From NCBI GenBank assembly GCA_017937485.1, contig JAGBDN010000037.1, forward strand, positions 1 to 57,607: a DNA stretch of 57,607 bases. Reading direction: 5' to 3'. A model generated the notes under the pieces. That model worked only from the letters and a program-made list of their open reading frames with translations. It made no database searches and was not told the origin of the DNA. Below are positions 18,689 to 28,036 of this stretch, piece by piece. The translations under genes and the position numbers were made by a program. The DNA comes from Thermoguttaceae bacterium (lineage in GTDB: Bacteria; Planctomycetota; Planctomycetia; Pirellulales; Thermoguttaceae). The first letter of the stretch is position 1. The number at the start of each line of letters is the position of its first letter.

Positions 18689-19228
18689 TTACTTTTCTTC
18701 GACTTCAACTTCTTCGCGCGCCGACGCGCCGAGGTCGAACGTTTCGGCGTTTTTGCCGTCCGCGACGGTCAGGGTCAGCGGCGTGTTTTCGACGTCGGTA
18801 AATTCGGTCGAAACGAGCGAATAACGCTTGAATTGCGCCATCCCGCCGCTTTTTTCGACGTCGATATTCCATTTTTCAAGCGCGGCGGGATCGCCGGTCG
18901 GAGGCGGGCCGAGTTCGCCGTAGTCGATTTCGTCTTTCGCGCCGACGATAATTTTGTACTCGCCCGGAACGGCGCCTTTGAACTTGCCGTTCGTTTTCAT
19001 TTCGGCGACGCCGCTCGCGTCGGTCGTTCCAACCGCGGTATATTGTCCGCCGTCGGCGGGAATCATCGTAACGCTGGCGTCGGCGAGGCCTTTGCCGTCG
19101 AGCGTCAACGTAATCGTCGTCGATTGCGGTTTCGGCATACCCGCCGGGAGTTTTTCGCCGCCGCACCCGAACGCCGCGACGAGCGCGAGAAGAGCCGGCG
19201 CCGCGACAAGAAGTTTCGTCCGTTTCAT
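18689..19228 (-). CDS. Lipoprotein with transthyretin-like fold, partner of a DUF1559 protein
   Basis: This is a 179-aa exported protein of unknown function. The signal ends at AAFGC (cysteine about residue 22). The body shows the same plan as the lipoprotein at 16568: a first strand pair with LTLDGKGLADASVT and then DASGVAEMKTNGKFKGAVPGEYKI. The tail is acidic. The ATG at 19228 is preferred over one 18 nt upstream because AAGGAAG lies at the right distance. It follows a DUF1559 gene by 73 nt. Confidence 0.8.
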   Translation of the reverse strand: MKRTKLLVAAPALLALVAAFGCGGEKLPAGMPKPQSTTITLTLDGKGLADASVTMIPADGGQYTAVGTTDASGVAEMKTNGKFKGAVPGEYKIIVGAKDEIDYGELGPPPTGDPAALEKWNIDVEKSGGMAQFKRYSLVSTEFTDVENTPLTLTVADGKNAETFDLGASAREEVEVEEK

Positions 19229-19301
19229 TCTTGCTTCCTTATTCAAAAAAGCGACGCGACCGGAGCCGCGCCGCCGTTTTCGTTAAACGTTCAATTAAAC
19301 G

Positions 19302-20447
19302 TTATTGGACGTCGGTTTCGCCGCCCGCCGGGGTTCCAAGAGCGCCCCAAACGCCGAAGAGGCTCTTCGCGCGACCGTGATTTTGCTTTTCGGTCAGGTA
19401 GGAGCCGCAGTCGATCGTTTCGCTAACGAAACGGACGGAACCGTCCATCATCGCCGCGTTGACGCCGCCGGAGTGGTTCGACGACGCGGAGACGATCCCC
19501 CAGTTGTTGTCCATCGTGCCGTTAATGCAACTCGGCGAGTTCGGCGGGAAAACGGTGTTGAAGCCGGTAACGCAGATGCGCCCGTCGGCCCAACGGCAAC
19601 CGCGCCACCCCGTCGCCGGAGTGAAGCGAGACGTGTCGTAAGACGTGTTGTCGCTCGGGTCGCGGGAGTTGAAACAGTTCGAACGCGAGGTCAGGTTGCT
19701 GTCGACGCTGTTGACGGCGGTCGCGCTCCCGGTTCCGAGGACGCCGCCCTTGACTTTCGACGAACTCGAAACGTCGGCGCTAACGGTTTCGCTGCAGAAG
19801 AGCGTGTTGCTCGTTCCGTCGGTCGCGGCGGCCATCGACTTCCACATAAACGGGTTGAAGAGCGAACGCGGGCGCGTGTCGTTGGCGGTCGACCAACCGC
19901 TCAAGCGTTCGCAGTCCCACATGCCGTCGCCGCGGGAAAGAGCGACGTTCGAACGCCAAACGTGCGATTTGTCCGGCGACGGTTGCGACGAATTGCCGTC
20001 CGACGGGCAAAGGAACGCCGAAATTTGCGCGTCGATAGCGCTTCCGTCTTGGTCGGTCCAAGGTTGCGGCGTTCCTCCGGTCGTCCCGGTCGCGATAATC
20101 CCGTCGTAAACCGCGCTTTGTTCGACGTAAGGCAACAGCGCGAAGTTAATCGAGTAACCGGTGTTCGCGCCGCCGTTGTCGAGCCCTTCGCTCATACGAC
20201 CGTAAGTCCCCGCCGTGCAGCGCGACGCCGGGAGTTTGTTGTTCGCGTCGTGATAGTTTTGCACCGCCAACGCGAATTGTTTCAGTTGGTTCGTGCATTG
20301 CATACGGCGCGCCGCCTCGCGGGCCGCTTGGACGGCCGGAAGAAGCAAACCGATCAAAATACCGATGATCGCGATAACGACCAACAGTTCGACGAGCGTA
20401 AAGCCGCGAAGTCGACCGTTTTCCCTTCGTTTTAACGTTTTCGACAT
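19302..20447 (-). CDS. DUF1559 protein with prepilin-type N-terminus (second copy)
   Basis: This 381-aa paralogue of the protein at 17117-18220 has an almost identical first 60 residues ([20 protein letters not shown], then [14 protein letters not shown]). The body diverges, and the C-terminal [18 protein letters not shown] motif is kept. The identical head and different body are typical of the family. It heads a two-gene unit with the lipoprotein at 18689. Confidence 0.95.
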   Translation of the reverse strand: MSKTLKRRENGRLRGFTLVELLVVIAIIGILIGLLLPAVQAAREAARRMQCTNQLKQFALAVQNYHDANNKLPASRCTAGTYGRMSEGLDNGGANTGYSINFALLPYVEQSAVYDGIIATGTTGGTPQPWTDQDGSAIDAQISAFLCPSDGNSSQPSPDKSHVWRSNVALSRGDGMWDCERLSGWSTANDTRPRSLFNPFMWKSMAAATDGTSNTLFCSETVSADVSSSSKVKGGVLGTGSATAVNSVDSNLTSRSNCFNSRDPSDNTSYDTSRFTPATGWRGCRWADGRICVTGFNTVFPPNSPSCINGTMDNNWGIVSASSNHSGGVNAAMMDGSVRFVSETIDCGSYLTEKQNHGRAKSLFGVWGALGTPAGGETDVQ

Positions 20448-20569
20448 AGCTCAACCTTTGGAAATCTAATCGGAAATGAATAATAGAGAAGTCGCGACGA
20501 GCGCGAGCCCCGGGGCGCGGCGGTTCGTTTCGCCGACGCCGGGTCGCATATGTCCCGACGACGTTTAAG

Positions 20570-20598
20570 ATTTTACCGAACGCCGCGCCGCAAAGCAA
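20570..20598 (-). promoter_or_regulatory. Candidate promoter of the first DUF1559 unit
   Basis: On the minus strand TTGCTT (20598-20593) and TAAAAT (20575-20570) are 17 nt apart. They lie about 120 nt upstream of the ATG at 20447. This is a pattern match. Confidence 0.5.
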
Positions 20599-20818
20599 GC
20601 GTTTTTCTAAATTTCGACGAAAAAAGTCGATTTCCCCCTTAAAACCGCCCGATTTTAACGATTTTACGTTGTTTTCCGCCGCCCCTTGCGTCAAAATAAG
20701 CAAAACGCGCAATTTAGAAAAGACCGTCGACCGCCGCAAGAAACGACGCGCCGTCGCGACCGAAAAACGGCCCCGACGGCGAACGGCGAAAGTTTGCCGA
20801 TTCGAACTTTAACGCGAA
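20599..20818. other. Intergenic region after nadA
   Basis: With the leader at 20448-20598 this makes a 371-nt gene-free gap. It contains an imperfect inverted repeat cgccgtcg...cgacggcg near 20750-20785, which might end the nadA transcript, but it has no T run. Confidence 0.4.
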
Positions 20819-21916
20819 TTAGAGAACGACGCGCAACGCTTCGAACGCCGCGTCGGCGATTTCGGGCGGCGTCTCGACGACGTTGACCGGTTCCCCGGCG
20901 AGCCAATTTTCGAGAACCCAAGCGGCCCGCGCCAACGTCGATTTCGACATATCGACGCAAATCGACGGCTCGTCGCCCGGCCAAACGATCTTTAACTCCG
21001 GGCGTCGACGACGCAAGCGGTCGACGAGCTTCCACTCGGTTCCGATCGCGAGCGTCGTCCCGGGCGCCGCTTTTTCGACGACGTCGATTAACTTCGTCGT
21101 CGAGCCGTACCCGTCCGCCGCGTCCGTTACCTCGAACGGCGACTCCGGGTGAACCCAAACTTGCGCGTTCGGCTCTTCCGCGCGAATTTTGCGAATCGCG
21201 TCGACCGAAAAACGTTGGTGAATCGGGCAGCAGCCGTCCCAAAGGATAACGCGCGCCGCCCGAACCGTTTCGACGTCGAGCCCGCCGAGCGGTTCCCCCG
21301 CCTTCCAAACGACGATCTCCTCCGGCGCGACGCCGAGCGCGAGCGCGGTCGCCCGCCCCAAGCGCGAGTCCGGCATAAAGAGCAATTTCGGACGACGCTC
21401 GAACGCCCAACGAACGATCTTCTCCGCGTTCGCCGACGTGCAGACGCCGCCGCCGTTCGCCCCGCAAAACGCTTTCGTCGCCGCCGACGAATTGACGTAA
21501 GTGATCGGCGTAAAGTCGCTAAAATCGACGACTTCCGAAAGTTCGCGCTTCCAATTTTCCGCTTGCTCCGCCGTTATCATATCGGCCATCGGACAGCCGG
21601 CGGTCAAGTCGGGCGCCATCACGAGCGCGCGTTTTCCGCCTCGCTCCGCGATTTTTTCCGGACGGTTCAGCAAAATATCCGCCGTCTCCAACATAAAGTA
21701 GACGCCGCAGAAAAGAACCGCCTCCGCCGACGACTCCGCCGCTTTTTTCGCCAACGCGAGACTGTCGCCCAAAACGTCCGCCGTCTCGACGATTTCGTCC
21801 GGCGCGTAATAGTGCGCCATCACGACGAGACGGTCGCCCGCTTCGGCGCGGACGGCGGCGATTCGCGCTTTCAATTCGTCGTTCGTCAACTGTTCGTATT
21901 CGGCTAACGGTCGCAT
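20819..21916 (-). CDS. nadA: Quinolinate synthase NadA
   Basis: This 365-aa enzyme condenses iminoaspartate with dihydroxyacetone phosphate to give quinolinate, the precursor of NAD. The three expected iron-sulfur ligands are visible: C70 (VLFCGVYFM), C159 (GGVCTSANA) and C320 (PSICVDMS). Other family motifs are AHYYAPDEI, GDSLALAK, YVNSSAATKA and HPESPFEVTD. Its length matches the longer NadA type. AAAGGAAG precedes the ATG. The partner L-aspartate oxidase (nadB) is not in this window. Confidence 0.96.
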   Translation of the reverse strand: MRPLAEYEQLTNDELKARIAAVRAEAGDRLVVMAHYYAPDEIVETADVLGDSLALAKKAAESSAEAVLFCGVYFMLETADILLNRPEKIAERGGKRALVMAPDLTAGCPMADMITAEQAENWKRELSEVVDFSDFTPITYVNSSAATKAFCGANGGGVCTSANAEKIVRWAFERRPKLLFMPDSRLGRATALALGVAPEEIVVWKAGEPLGGLDVETVRAARVILWDGCCPIHQRFSVDAIRKIRAEEPNAQVWVHPESPFEVTDAADGYGSTTKLIDVVEKAAPGTTLAIGTEWKLVDRLRRRRPELKIVWPGDEPSICVDMSKSTLARAAWVLENWLAGEPVNVVETPPEIADAAFEALRVVL

Positions 21917-22226
21917 TGTCGGCTTCCTTTCGGTTCTTCCGTTTTTAGCGCTTTAACGTCTTTTATTGTTTTCAACGTTTCCAACGTTTTTAGCGATTTT
22001 AACGCCGCCGACGTTTCCAACGCGTTCGACGCTTTACTTCTTTTTATCGCGCTCGACGCCGGGAGCGTTCGCCGCGATTTTGTCCTTAATTATTAATATA
22101 CAACGACGCGAATGAAAAATAAGGTCGCGAAGGAGCGCCGCGCCGAAAATTTTTCGCGCCGCCGCCGTCGCGACCGTTAAACTCCGCCCCGTTTGACGCC
22201 GCGTTCGTCCGGCGTTCGCTCCGCGT
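21917..22226. other. Intergenic region upstream of nadA
   Basis: No gene is seen. Loosely repeated gttttcaacg / gtttccaacg / tttttagcg segments occupy 21950-22030. An AT-rich patch (ttaattattaatataca, 22086-22102) is the likeliest promoter location. I see no riboswitch-like structure that I could name. Confidence 0.4.
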
Positions 22227-23150
22227 TCACTCGGCGTCGTCGAAGAGCCAAGTCGAGAGGTACCGTTCGCCGCCGTCCGGAAGGAGCGCGACGACGTTTT
22301 TCCCCGCGAACTCCGGTCGGGCCGCGACTTGAAGCGCCGCGAAGAGCGCCGCGCCGCCGGAAATCCCGATAAGGAGCCCTTCGCGTCGCGCCGCCGCTCG
22401 CGCCGTCGCTCCGGCGTCCTCCGCCGAAACCGTCAGAATCTCGTCGACGACGGAGCGGTCGAAGTTCGCCGGAACGAAATTCGCGCCGATTCCTTGAATC
22501 TTATGCGGTCCGGCTTTTCCTTCGGAGAGCAACGGGCTCGCGTCCGGCTCGACCGCGACGATCAGAGCGCTCGGGCGCCGCGCCTTCAAGAACCGCCCGA
22601 CGCCGGAGACCGTTCCGCCCGTCCCGACGCCGGCGACGAACGCGTCGACTTCGCCGTCGAGGTCGGCCCAAATTTCCTCCGCCGTCGTCCGGAAATGAAC
22701 GTCCGGGTTCGCCGGATTCCCGAACTGCTCCGGTATCCAAGCGCCGGGAATCTCCGCTTGCAACGCTTCCGCCTTCTCGACCGCGCCGCGCATCCCGAGC
22801 GCTCCCGGCGTCAAGACGACCTCCGCCCCGAACGCCCGGCAAAGTTTCGCGCGCTCGACGCTCATCGAGTCCGGCGTCGTCAAAATTAGCCGATACCCCT
22901 TCGCCGCCGCGACGAGCGCAAGCCCGATTCCGGTGTTCCCGCTCGTCGGCTCGATAATCGTCGCGCCCGGTTTCAAAACGCCCGCCTTCTCAGCCGCCTC
23001 GACCATCGCCGCCGCGACGCGGTCTTTCGCGCTTCCGCCCGGATTGAACGCTTCAACCTTCGCCCAAACGTTCGCGCCCGTTTCGTTCAAATGTCCGACG
23101 CGAACCAACGGCGTCGCGCCCAACGTTTCCAAAATCGTTTCGTATCGCAT
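22227..23150 (-). CDS. cysK: Cysteine synthase A (O-acetylserine sulfhydrylase)
   Basis: This is a 307-aa PLP enzyme making cysteine from O-acetylserine and sulfide. The PLP lysine lies in NPGGSAKDR (about residue 40). The substrate loop is PTSGNTGIGLA, the phosphate-binding loop is GTGGTVSGVG, and the C-terminal PDGGERYLST is the CysK signature. I set the start at 23150 (MRYETILETLG), with GGGGAA upstream; the frame is open 18 codons further but the family begins here. Confidence 0.95.
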   Translation of the reverse strand: MRYETILETLGATPLVRVGHLNETGANVWAKVEAFNPGGSAKDRVAAAMVEAAEKAGVLKPGATIIEPTSGNTGIGLALVAAAKGYRLILTTPDSMSVERAKLCRAFGAEVVLTPGALGMRGAVEKAEALQAEIPGAWIPEQFGNPANPDVHFRTTAEEIWADLDGEVDAFVAGVGTGGTVSGVGRFLKARRPSALIVAVEPDASPLLSEGKAGPHKIQGIGANFVPANFDRSVVDEILTVSAEDAGATARAAARREGLLIGISGGAALFAALQVAARPEFAGKNVVALLPDGGERYLSTWLFDDAE

Positions 23151-23215
23151 CGCTTCCCCTTTCGACTCCGCCCCGGCGTCTTTCTTTACCAAAACGGTCA
23201 ACATTCATTTTAACG

Positions 23216-23245
23216 GCAAAAACGCCCCCGTCAAGAGGCGTTTTC
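23216..23245 (-). terminator. Terminator of the epimerase-like gene
   Basis: The arms aaaacgcc (23219-23226) and ggcgtttt (23237-23244) pair, with extra T on the minus strand. It lies 20 nt past the stop at 23265. Confidence 0.75.
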
Positions 23246-23264
23246 GCGGAACTTGCGTCCGTCG

Positions 23265-24374
23265 TCAGATCAAGCCTTCGCGCCGATACCAATCGGTCGC
23301 CGCGGCGAATTGTTCCGCAAGGGGCGTTTCGAATCGGACGCCGAGGCCGCGCGCCGCCTTATCTCCGGAGCAAATCCAGGCGCCGAACAACGCTTCGACC
23401 GCTTTATTCCAGTCGAGCGGCGGGGATTTTTTCGCGACGATTTTAACGATTTCGCCGTATACGCCGGTTCCGAGAACGCCCATCGGCGGGATTTTTTGCG
23501 TCTTCACCTTGCGACCGAGCGCGTTTCCGATCGCGGCGCCGAACTCCGAGAAGCGAACCGGCGTCGGCGACGTCGCGAAATAAACGCCGCGCCCGGAACA
23601 GCGTCCGTTTTTCGCCGGAATCGGGTCGAGCGTCGACGGTTCCGCTCGTTCGCCGCGCTCCGCCGCCGCGATCAAGAGCGTCGCCAAGTCGTCGACGTCG
23701 ACGAACGAATAAAAGCGGTCGAGCCAGCCGGGAACGAGAAAAAGCCCCTTTTCGTTCGCGATTTTATAAAGCGGCGTCGACGCGGCGTCCCCGGGCCCGA
23801 AGACGTAAGGCGGACGAACGATCGTCGTCGGCGTCGCGGCGGCGAAGCGCAACAACTCGCGCTCTCCGGCCAACTTGCTGCGTCCGTATGCGGAAATCGG
23901 GTTCGGAACGTCCGTTTCGCGCTTCAATCGGCGACCGTCGAACGCGGCGTCCTCCGACTTTCCGCTCTTTCCGTTGTTCCCGTTCTTCCCGCTTTTCGGC
24001 GCGGAGCCCGCCGCGGCCAACGACGAAACGGCGACCAACGTCGGCGCGCTTCCGCTCGCCTTCCCGACTTCGGCGCAAACCTCGGCGACGTTCCGCGCGC
24101 CGACTCGGTTGATCGCGTCGAACTCGCCGCGCCGCCGCTCTCGCGTCAATCCCGCCAAATGAAAGACGACGTTCGCGCCCTCGACGCCGCGTCGAAGCGC
24201 CGCGCGGTCGTTCAAGTCGCCGTCGACGAACTCGACGCCGAGCGCTTCCAACCGCCGCCGATTCGACGTCGGTCGCGCCAAACAGCGAACGCGCGCTCCC
24301 GTCTCGATCAACCGTTCCGCCAACCGTCCGCCGACAAAGCCGGTCGCGCCGGTAATAAAAAACGTTTCGCTCAT
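23265..24374 (-). CDS. NAD-dependent epimerase/dehydratase (extended SDR)
   Basis: This is a 369-aa Rossmann-fold protein. The dinucleotide-binding motif TGATGFVGGRLAE is at residues 8-20, and the active-site pair is in YGRSK (about 170). VVFHLAGLT and VRPPYVFGPGD are typical of extended SDRs. A 20-residue Gly/Lys/Asn-rich insert (around 130-148) separates the catalytic serine strand (VAVSSLA) from the tyrosine. The C-terminal half resembles 3-beta-hydroxysteroid-dehydrogenase/isomerase-like family members, but the substrate is unknown. Confidence 0.88.
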   Translation of the reverse strand: MSETFFITGATGFVGGRLAERLIETGARVRCLARPTSNRRRLEALGVEFVDGDLNDRAALRRGVEGANVVFHLAGLTRERRRGEFDAINRVGARNVAEVCAEVGKASGSAPTLVAVSSLAAAGSAPKSGKNGNNGKSGKSEDAAFDGRRLKRETDVPNPISAYGRSKLAGERELLRFAAATPTTIVRPPYVFGPGDAASTPLYKIANEKGLFLVPGWLDRFYSFVDVDDLATLLIAAAERGERAEPSTLDPIPAKNGRCSGRGVYFATSPTPVRFSEFGAAIGNALGRKVKTQKIPPMGVLGTGVYGEIVKIVAKKSPPLDWNKAVEALFGAWICSGDKAARGLGVRFETPLAEQFAAATDWYRREGLI

Positions 24375-24534
24375 TTCCCGCCCTTTTTCGATCGTTATTC
24401 AAAAAACGTTGCTTATCGAAAACGAAAATTTGTTGTTAGAATCGTCGTTTTGGAGCGCGAAACTTTTCTTAAACGTTCGCAAACGTTAAAAATTCATCGT
24501 CGACGCCGAGAAATCGTCCGTCGAAATCGCCGCG

Positions 24535-25029
24535 TTACGACGCCGATTCGTCCGAACGCGGACGCGCCAGATTTTTGATCCAAGCCGGAACCGGAACGAT
24601 TTTGCCGGAATTGTCGACGGTCGCCAACTTCGTCTTCCCGACGGCGAGAAGCTCGTCGTCGCGGAAAAGGCGGTACTCGTGTTCGAGACTCGCCCGCGTC
24701 GTCCGCAGAACGCGCGTTTTGAGCGTCAACAAGTCGTCGTATTTCGCCGGTTTCATAAAGTTGCACTCCGCCTTGACGACGACCATTTTCGTCGCGCTCT
24801 CCTCGACGTCGCGATAACTGACGCCGGTCGCTTCGCGGAGCAACTCGGTGCGTCCCATTTCAAAATAGGTAAAATAGTTTCCGTGATAGACGACGCCCAT
24901 CTGGTCGGTTTCGGCGTATCGGACGCGAAACCGAATCGTTCCTTCGAACGGTTCCGACGCGACCGCGCCGCCTTCGCCGGTTTTAACGGCGCTATCGTTT
25001 TTAATGTTTCCTCCGCTTTTACCGCTCAT
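24535..25029 (-). CDS. YbgC/4-hydroxybenzoyl-CoA-type acyl-CoA thioesterase
   Basis: This 164-aa hotdog-fold thioesterase has its active-site aspartate in RYAETDQMGVVYHGNYFTYF (about residues 37-56), the YbgC/FadM hallmark. The ATG at 25029 overlaps the stop of the upstream gene (ATGA, 25026-25029), which fixes the start although the frame is open further upstream. The first 28 residues are a low-complexity lead. Family members hydrolyse short to medium acyl-CoAs; YbgC in proteobacteria is linked to the Tol-Pal envelope system. Confidence 0.9.
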   Translation of the reverse strand: MSGKSGGNIKNDSAVKTGEGGAVASEPFEGTIRFRVRYAETDQMGVVYHGNYFTYFEMGRTELLREATGVSYRDVEESATKMVVVKAECNFMKPAKYDDLLTLKTRVLRTTRASLEHEYRLFRDDELLAVGKTKLATVDNSGKIVPVPAWIKNLARPRSDESAS

Positions 25030-25685
25030 TTCGCGTCGCCTCCTTCGTTCCCGTCTTTCTTTTCGTCGTCTTCCTCTTCTTCCTTCGGCTGCGGAACCGG
25101 GCCCCCCGCCGCGTCGAAAATCGCCAAGAGGTTCAAGAGTCCGGCGACGACGGTGAAAATCGTTCCGGCGTCGAGCCAAGAGTGGAGGTTCGCGGCGATC
25201 TCGGCGGAACTCGGCTGATTCGGACGCGTCGAACTTTCGACGGGCAACCGCGGCGGCGCGAACGCCGTCGAGAGGACGCCGCCGTCGCCGTCGCTCAAAT
25301 TTTTCGCTTGCATATACGCCGGAATCGCGACCGCTCCGACCGCCGCTTGCGGAACGAAAAACAACCGCTTGTCGCCGGGCCGCCAAGACCAATAAACGTT
25401 GCGAGCGACCAACAAACGTCGCGGCGAGTCGGCGTTCGGCGTCGCTTCCCAATACGAGCCCATCCAAAGACCGGCGAGCAAAATCGGCCAAATCGCCGCC
25501 GCGTAAATTATCGCCTTCGCCCGCCGCCCTTGATACCAGTGTCCAAGCCCCGGAACCAACCAAGCGAGAAGCCCGGCCAACCAAGGATTGCGCAACTCGA
25601 CGTCGAACTCCTCTTGCGCCGCGCGCCGTTTCTTCGCGGTCGGTTCCGCCGCGCCCGTTTCTTTCTCCGTCGACGTTTCGCTCAT
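25026..25685 (-). CDS. Planctomycete membrane protein, DUF6677-like
   Basis: This 219-aa membrane protein has a charged N-terminus and then NPWLAGLLAWLVPGLGHWYQ (about residues 36-55), a motif that I associate with the planctomycete DUF6677 family. A second hydrophobic helix (AIIYAAAIWPILLAGLWMG) and a C-terminal helix (TIFTVVAGLLNLLAIFDAA) follow. The tail is strongly acidic and Lys-rich. AAAGGAAG precedes the ATG at 25685. It is coupled to the thioesterase gene by a 4-nt overlap. Its function is unknown; the family name is from memory. Confidence 0.8.
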   Translation of the reverse strand: MSETSTEKETGAAEPTAKKRRAAQEEFDVELRNPWLAGLLAWLVPGLGHWYQGRRAKAIIYAAAIWPILLAGLWMGSYWEATPNADSPRRLLVARNVYWSWRPGDKRLFFVPQAAVGAVAIPAYMQAKNLSDGDGGVLSTAFAPPRLPVESSTRPNQPSSAEIAANLHSWLDAGTIFTVVAGLLNLLAIFDAAGGPVPQPKEEEEDDEKKDGNEGGDAK

Positions 25686-25977
25686 TTTCTTCCTTTCAAA
25701 TCTTGATCTTGTCGTTCGCCAACCGCTTGACTCGCGCTCGCGCGACGCGGCGCTCTTCTCCTTTATTATAACGCGTTTTCTAAGAGACGGTAGAGCCGCC
25801 CCCGACGCCCGCTCAAAAATTGCCGACGCGCTCGTCAAGAACGTTAAATAACGCGCGCCGCGTTCCGATTATAACGAATAAACAAGCTCGTTCTGTTAAG
25901 CAAGCGAAAAAAAAACGTTTTTTTGCGCGTAAAACGCAGAACAAATTTTTTTCTCGTTAAAGGCGGAGCGCAAGGAC

Positions 25978-26006
25978 TCGACAAACGCCGCTCCGTTCGG
26001 TATAAT
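25978..26006 (+). promoter_or_regulatory. Promoter of the zinc-ribbon gene
   Basis: TCGACA (25978-25983), a 17-nt spacer and TATAAT (26001-26006) lie about 118 nt upstream of the ATG at 26124. Confidence 0.65.
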
Positions 26007-26123
26007 AGAGGAAAATCGGCGTTGGAATTGCAAGAAACGCTCTCCGTCCGCTTCGCGTCTCGACCGCGAACGTTGGAAACGGGCGTTTTGAGAAAAATCG
26101 AGTCGAAAACGGGAAAAAGCGCG

Positions 26124-26486
26124 ATGAAAGAAAAGCGTTACGGTTACGGGCCTTGGGAATACCGCTACATCTGCAAAAAATGCGGACACGCCGTGCGCGC
26201 GCCGAAACACGAGGCGCCGTGCAGCGTCTGCGGCGGCGAATTCGGCCCGAAGATTTCGGTGCGAAAACTTTATCTTGAAGCGGAAAAACCTTACGAAATC
26301 ATCGAAGTCGAGTACGTTCTCGACAAAACGATTTTCGAGCGCATCAAAGAGGCGTTCGGTTTCAAGGTCGCGCCGCGTTACGGCGTTCGCGAAGAAAAGC
26401 GTCGCCCGAGCCGCCGCTGGCGTTGGCAAACGCACGCGGAAGTCGAAGAAGAATCGGGGATCGTCCGCCACGAAGACTTCCTTTAA
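26124..26486 (+). CDS. Small zinc-ribbon protein, unknown function
   Basis: This 120-aa protein has two CxxC knuckles (CKKCGH at about 15-20 and CSVCGGEFG at about 32-40) that should bind one zinc. The middle is charged, and an Arg/Lys-rich stretch (EEKRRPSRRWRWQ) lies near the C-terminus. I start at 26124 because the promoter lies at 25978-26006 and the zinc ribbon begins soon after; no strong ribosome site is seen. It may bind nucleic acid, but this is a guess. It precedes the SPFH operon by 263 nt, with a stem (cctcgacg/cgtcgagg) at 26596-26624 between. Confidence 0.72.
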   Translation: MKEKRYGYGPWEYRYICKKCGHAVRAPKHEAPCSVCGGEFGPKISVRKLYLEAEKPYEIIEVEYVLDKTIFERIKEAFGFKVAPRYGVREEKRRPSRRWRWQTHAEVEEESGIVRHEDFL

Positions 26487-26749
26487 TCGGCGTCGCGACG
26501 TCCCCTCTCTTACCAACGCGAAATTTTTTGCGTCTCGCGAACGCCGACGCGTTTGTAAATTGGCGCGTCGCCCTCGTCCCCTAAACGCGAATTTGCCTCG
26601 ACGTTTAAAAAATACGCGTCGAGGAAGCGTTGGCGCGTCAATAAATTTTACGTCTTTATTCGCGGCCGAATAAAATCTACCGCGAAGGAAACGTCGGCGA
26701 GCGATTCTCGTCGGCGCGACTCTTTCCCTTAAATTTCGAGGTAGCGCGT

Positions 26750-28036
26750 ATGCAAGTCATCGACTATCAGGGTTCCCCCGACGTCTTTGCTTGGAAATAT
26801 TCTAGCAACGAATTAACGTCGGAGACCGAATTACTCGTCCGTGAAACGCAAGAAGCGATTTTATTTAAAAGCGGAATCGCCTGCGACGTTTTCCAAGCGG
26901 GGCGCCACGCTTTAAACGCCGAAAACACGCCGCTTCTGAATCAATTATTTTCTACGCCGCGCGCGCCCCAATCGCCGTTTGTCGCGGAAATATGGTTCGT
27001 TAATAAGACGTTTCTTCTGGACGTCAAATGGGGAACGGCGACGCCGATTCAGTTGCAAGACCCCAAATACAAGGCGTTCGTTCCCGTCCGAGCGTTCGGT
27101 CAGTTCGGCGTTCAGATTTCGAACTCCAAAAAGTTTCTCCTGAAACTTGCGGGAACTCTCCCGCAATTCGATAAGGCGACGCTCCTGCAGTATTTTCGAG
27201 GACTTTGCCTCTCCAAAATTATGGACGTTATTTCTTCTTACCTTGCGCGCAAAAACGTCGGAGTCTTGGAGATTAACGCCTATTTGGACGAAATTTCCGT
27301 TTATCTTCAAGAGAAACTCGCGCCCTTCTTCGACGAATTCGGGATTAAGTTGACCGCTTTTTGCGTCAATAATATCAACGTTCCCGAAGACGATCCCGCC
27401 GTTGTTCGGCTCAAAGAAGCGTTGGCCAAGCGCGCCGAAATGGAAATCGTCGGTTACGGTTACCAACAAGAACGTTCTTTCGATCTATTAGAAAGAGCCG
27501 TAAATAATCCCAACTCTCTGCCCACAGGCCTTACGAACGCCGCTTTGGGACTTGGATTAAACGTCGAGGTCGGCCGCCAAGTCGGAAACTTAAGTCGGAA
27601 TCTGTCGCTCGCGGGCAACGAAAAGCAATGCCCCGCCTGTCGCTCCGCCGTTAACGTCGACGCGAAATTCTGCAGTTATTGCGGATTCGACTTTTCCCAA
27701 AAGAAAAAGAACGCCGCTCAAGTTCAATGTTCCGCTTGCGGCGCGACGTTCGCACCAACCGCCAAGTTCTGCCCCAAATGCGGCAAACGTTACATTCCCT
27801 GCGCCAAGTGCGGCGCGGACGCGCCAAACGACGCGACGGTTTGCCCCGTTTGCGGCGCTCGCGCGCCCCGTCCGTGCCCTCGTTGCCAAACGCCGCTAAA
27901 CGAAAGCTATAAATTCTGCCCCGAATGCGGTTACGCGTTCGTTGTCAAATGCGCCAACTGCGGAAAAGAACTCGCCGAGAACGTAAAATTCTGCCCGGAA
28001 TGCGGCGCGGCGCCCCAAAAGGAGGACGACCAATGA
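26750..28036 (+). CDS. SPFH-domain protein with five C-terminal zinc ribbons (YdjI-like)
   Basis: This is a 428-aa protein. Residues about 1-235 form an SPFH/band-7-like domain of the virion-core/YdjI type (ELLVRETQEAILFKSG, then FVNKTFLLDVKWGT, a motif shared with Bacillus YdjI). There is no N-terminal membrane helix. After a short linker come five zinc ribbons at about 292-425, each made of a pair of CxxC knuckles. GAGGT lies 7 nt before the ATG. It overlaps the next gene by 4 nt (28033-28036). In Bacillus, YdjI works with PspA and a zinc-ribbon membrane partner at the membrane; a similar scaffold role is inferred. Confidence 0.87.
   Translation: MQVIDYQGSPDVFAWKYSSNELTSETELLVRETQEAILFKSGIACDVFQAGRHALNAENTPLLNQLFSTPRAPQSPFVAEIWFVNKTFLLDVKWGTATPIQLQDPKYKAFVPVRAFGQFGVQISNSKKFLLKLAGTLPQFDKATLLQYFRGLCLSKIMDVISSYLARKNVGVLEINAYLDEISVYLQEKLAPFFDEFGIKLTAFCVNNINVPEDDPAVVRLKEALAKRAEMEIVGYGYQQERSFDLLERAVNNPNSLPTGLTNAALGLGLNVEVGRQVGNLSRNLSLAGNEKQCPACRSAVNVDAKFCSYCGFDFSQKKKNAAQVQCSACGATFAPTAKFCPKCGKRYIPCAKCGADAPNDATVCPVCGARAPRPCPRCQTPLNESYKFCPECGYAFVVKCANCGKELAENVKFCPECGAAPQKEDDQ

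Noticed and set aside
24535..25584. 349-aa version of the thioesterase
   Set aside because: The extra N-terminal part is antisense-like, overlaps the DUF6677-like gene and is Arg-rich. The ATGA overlap fixes the shorter protein.
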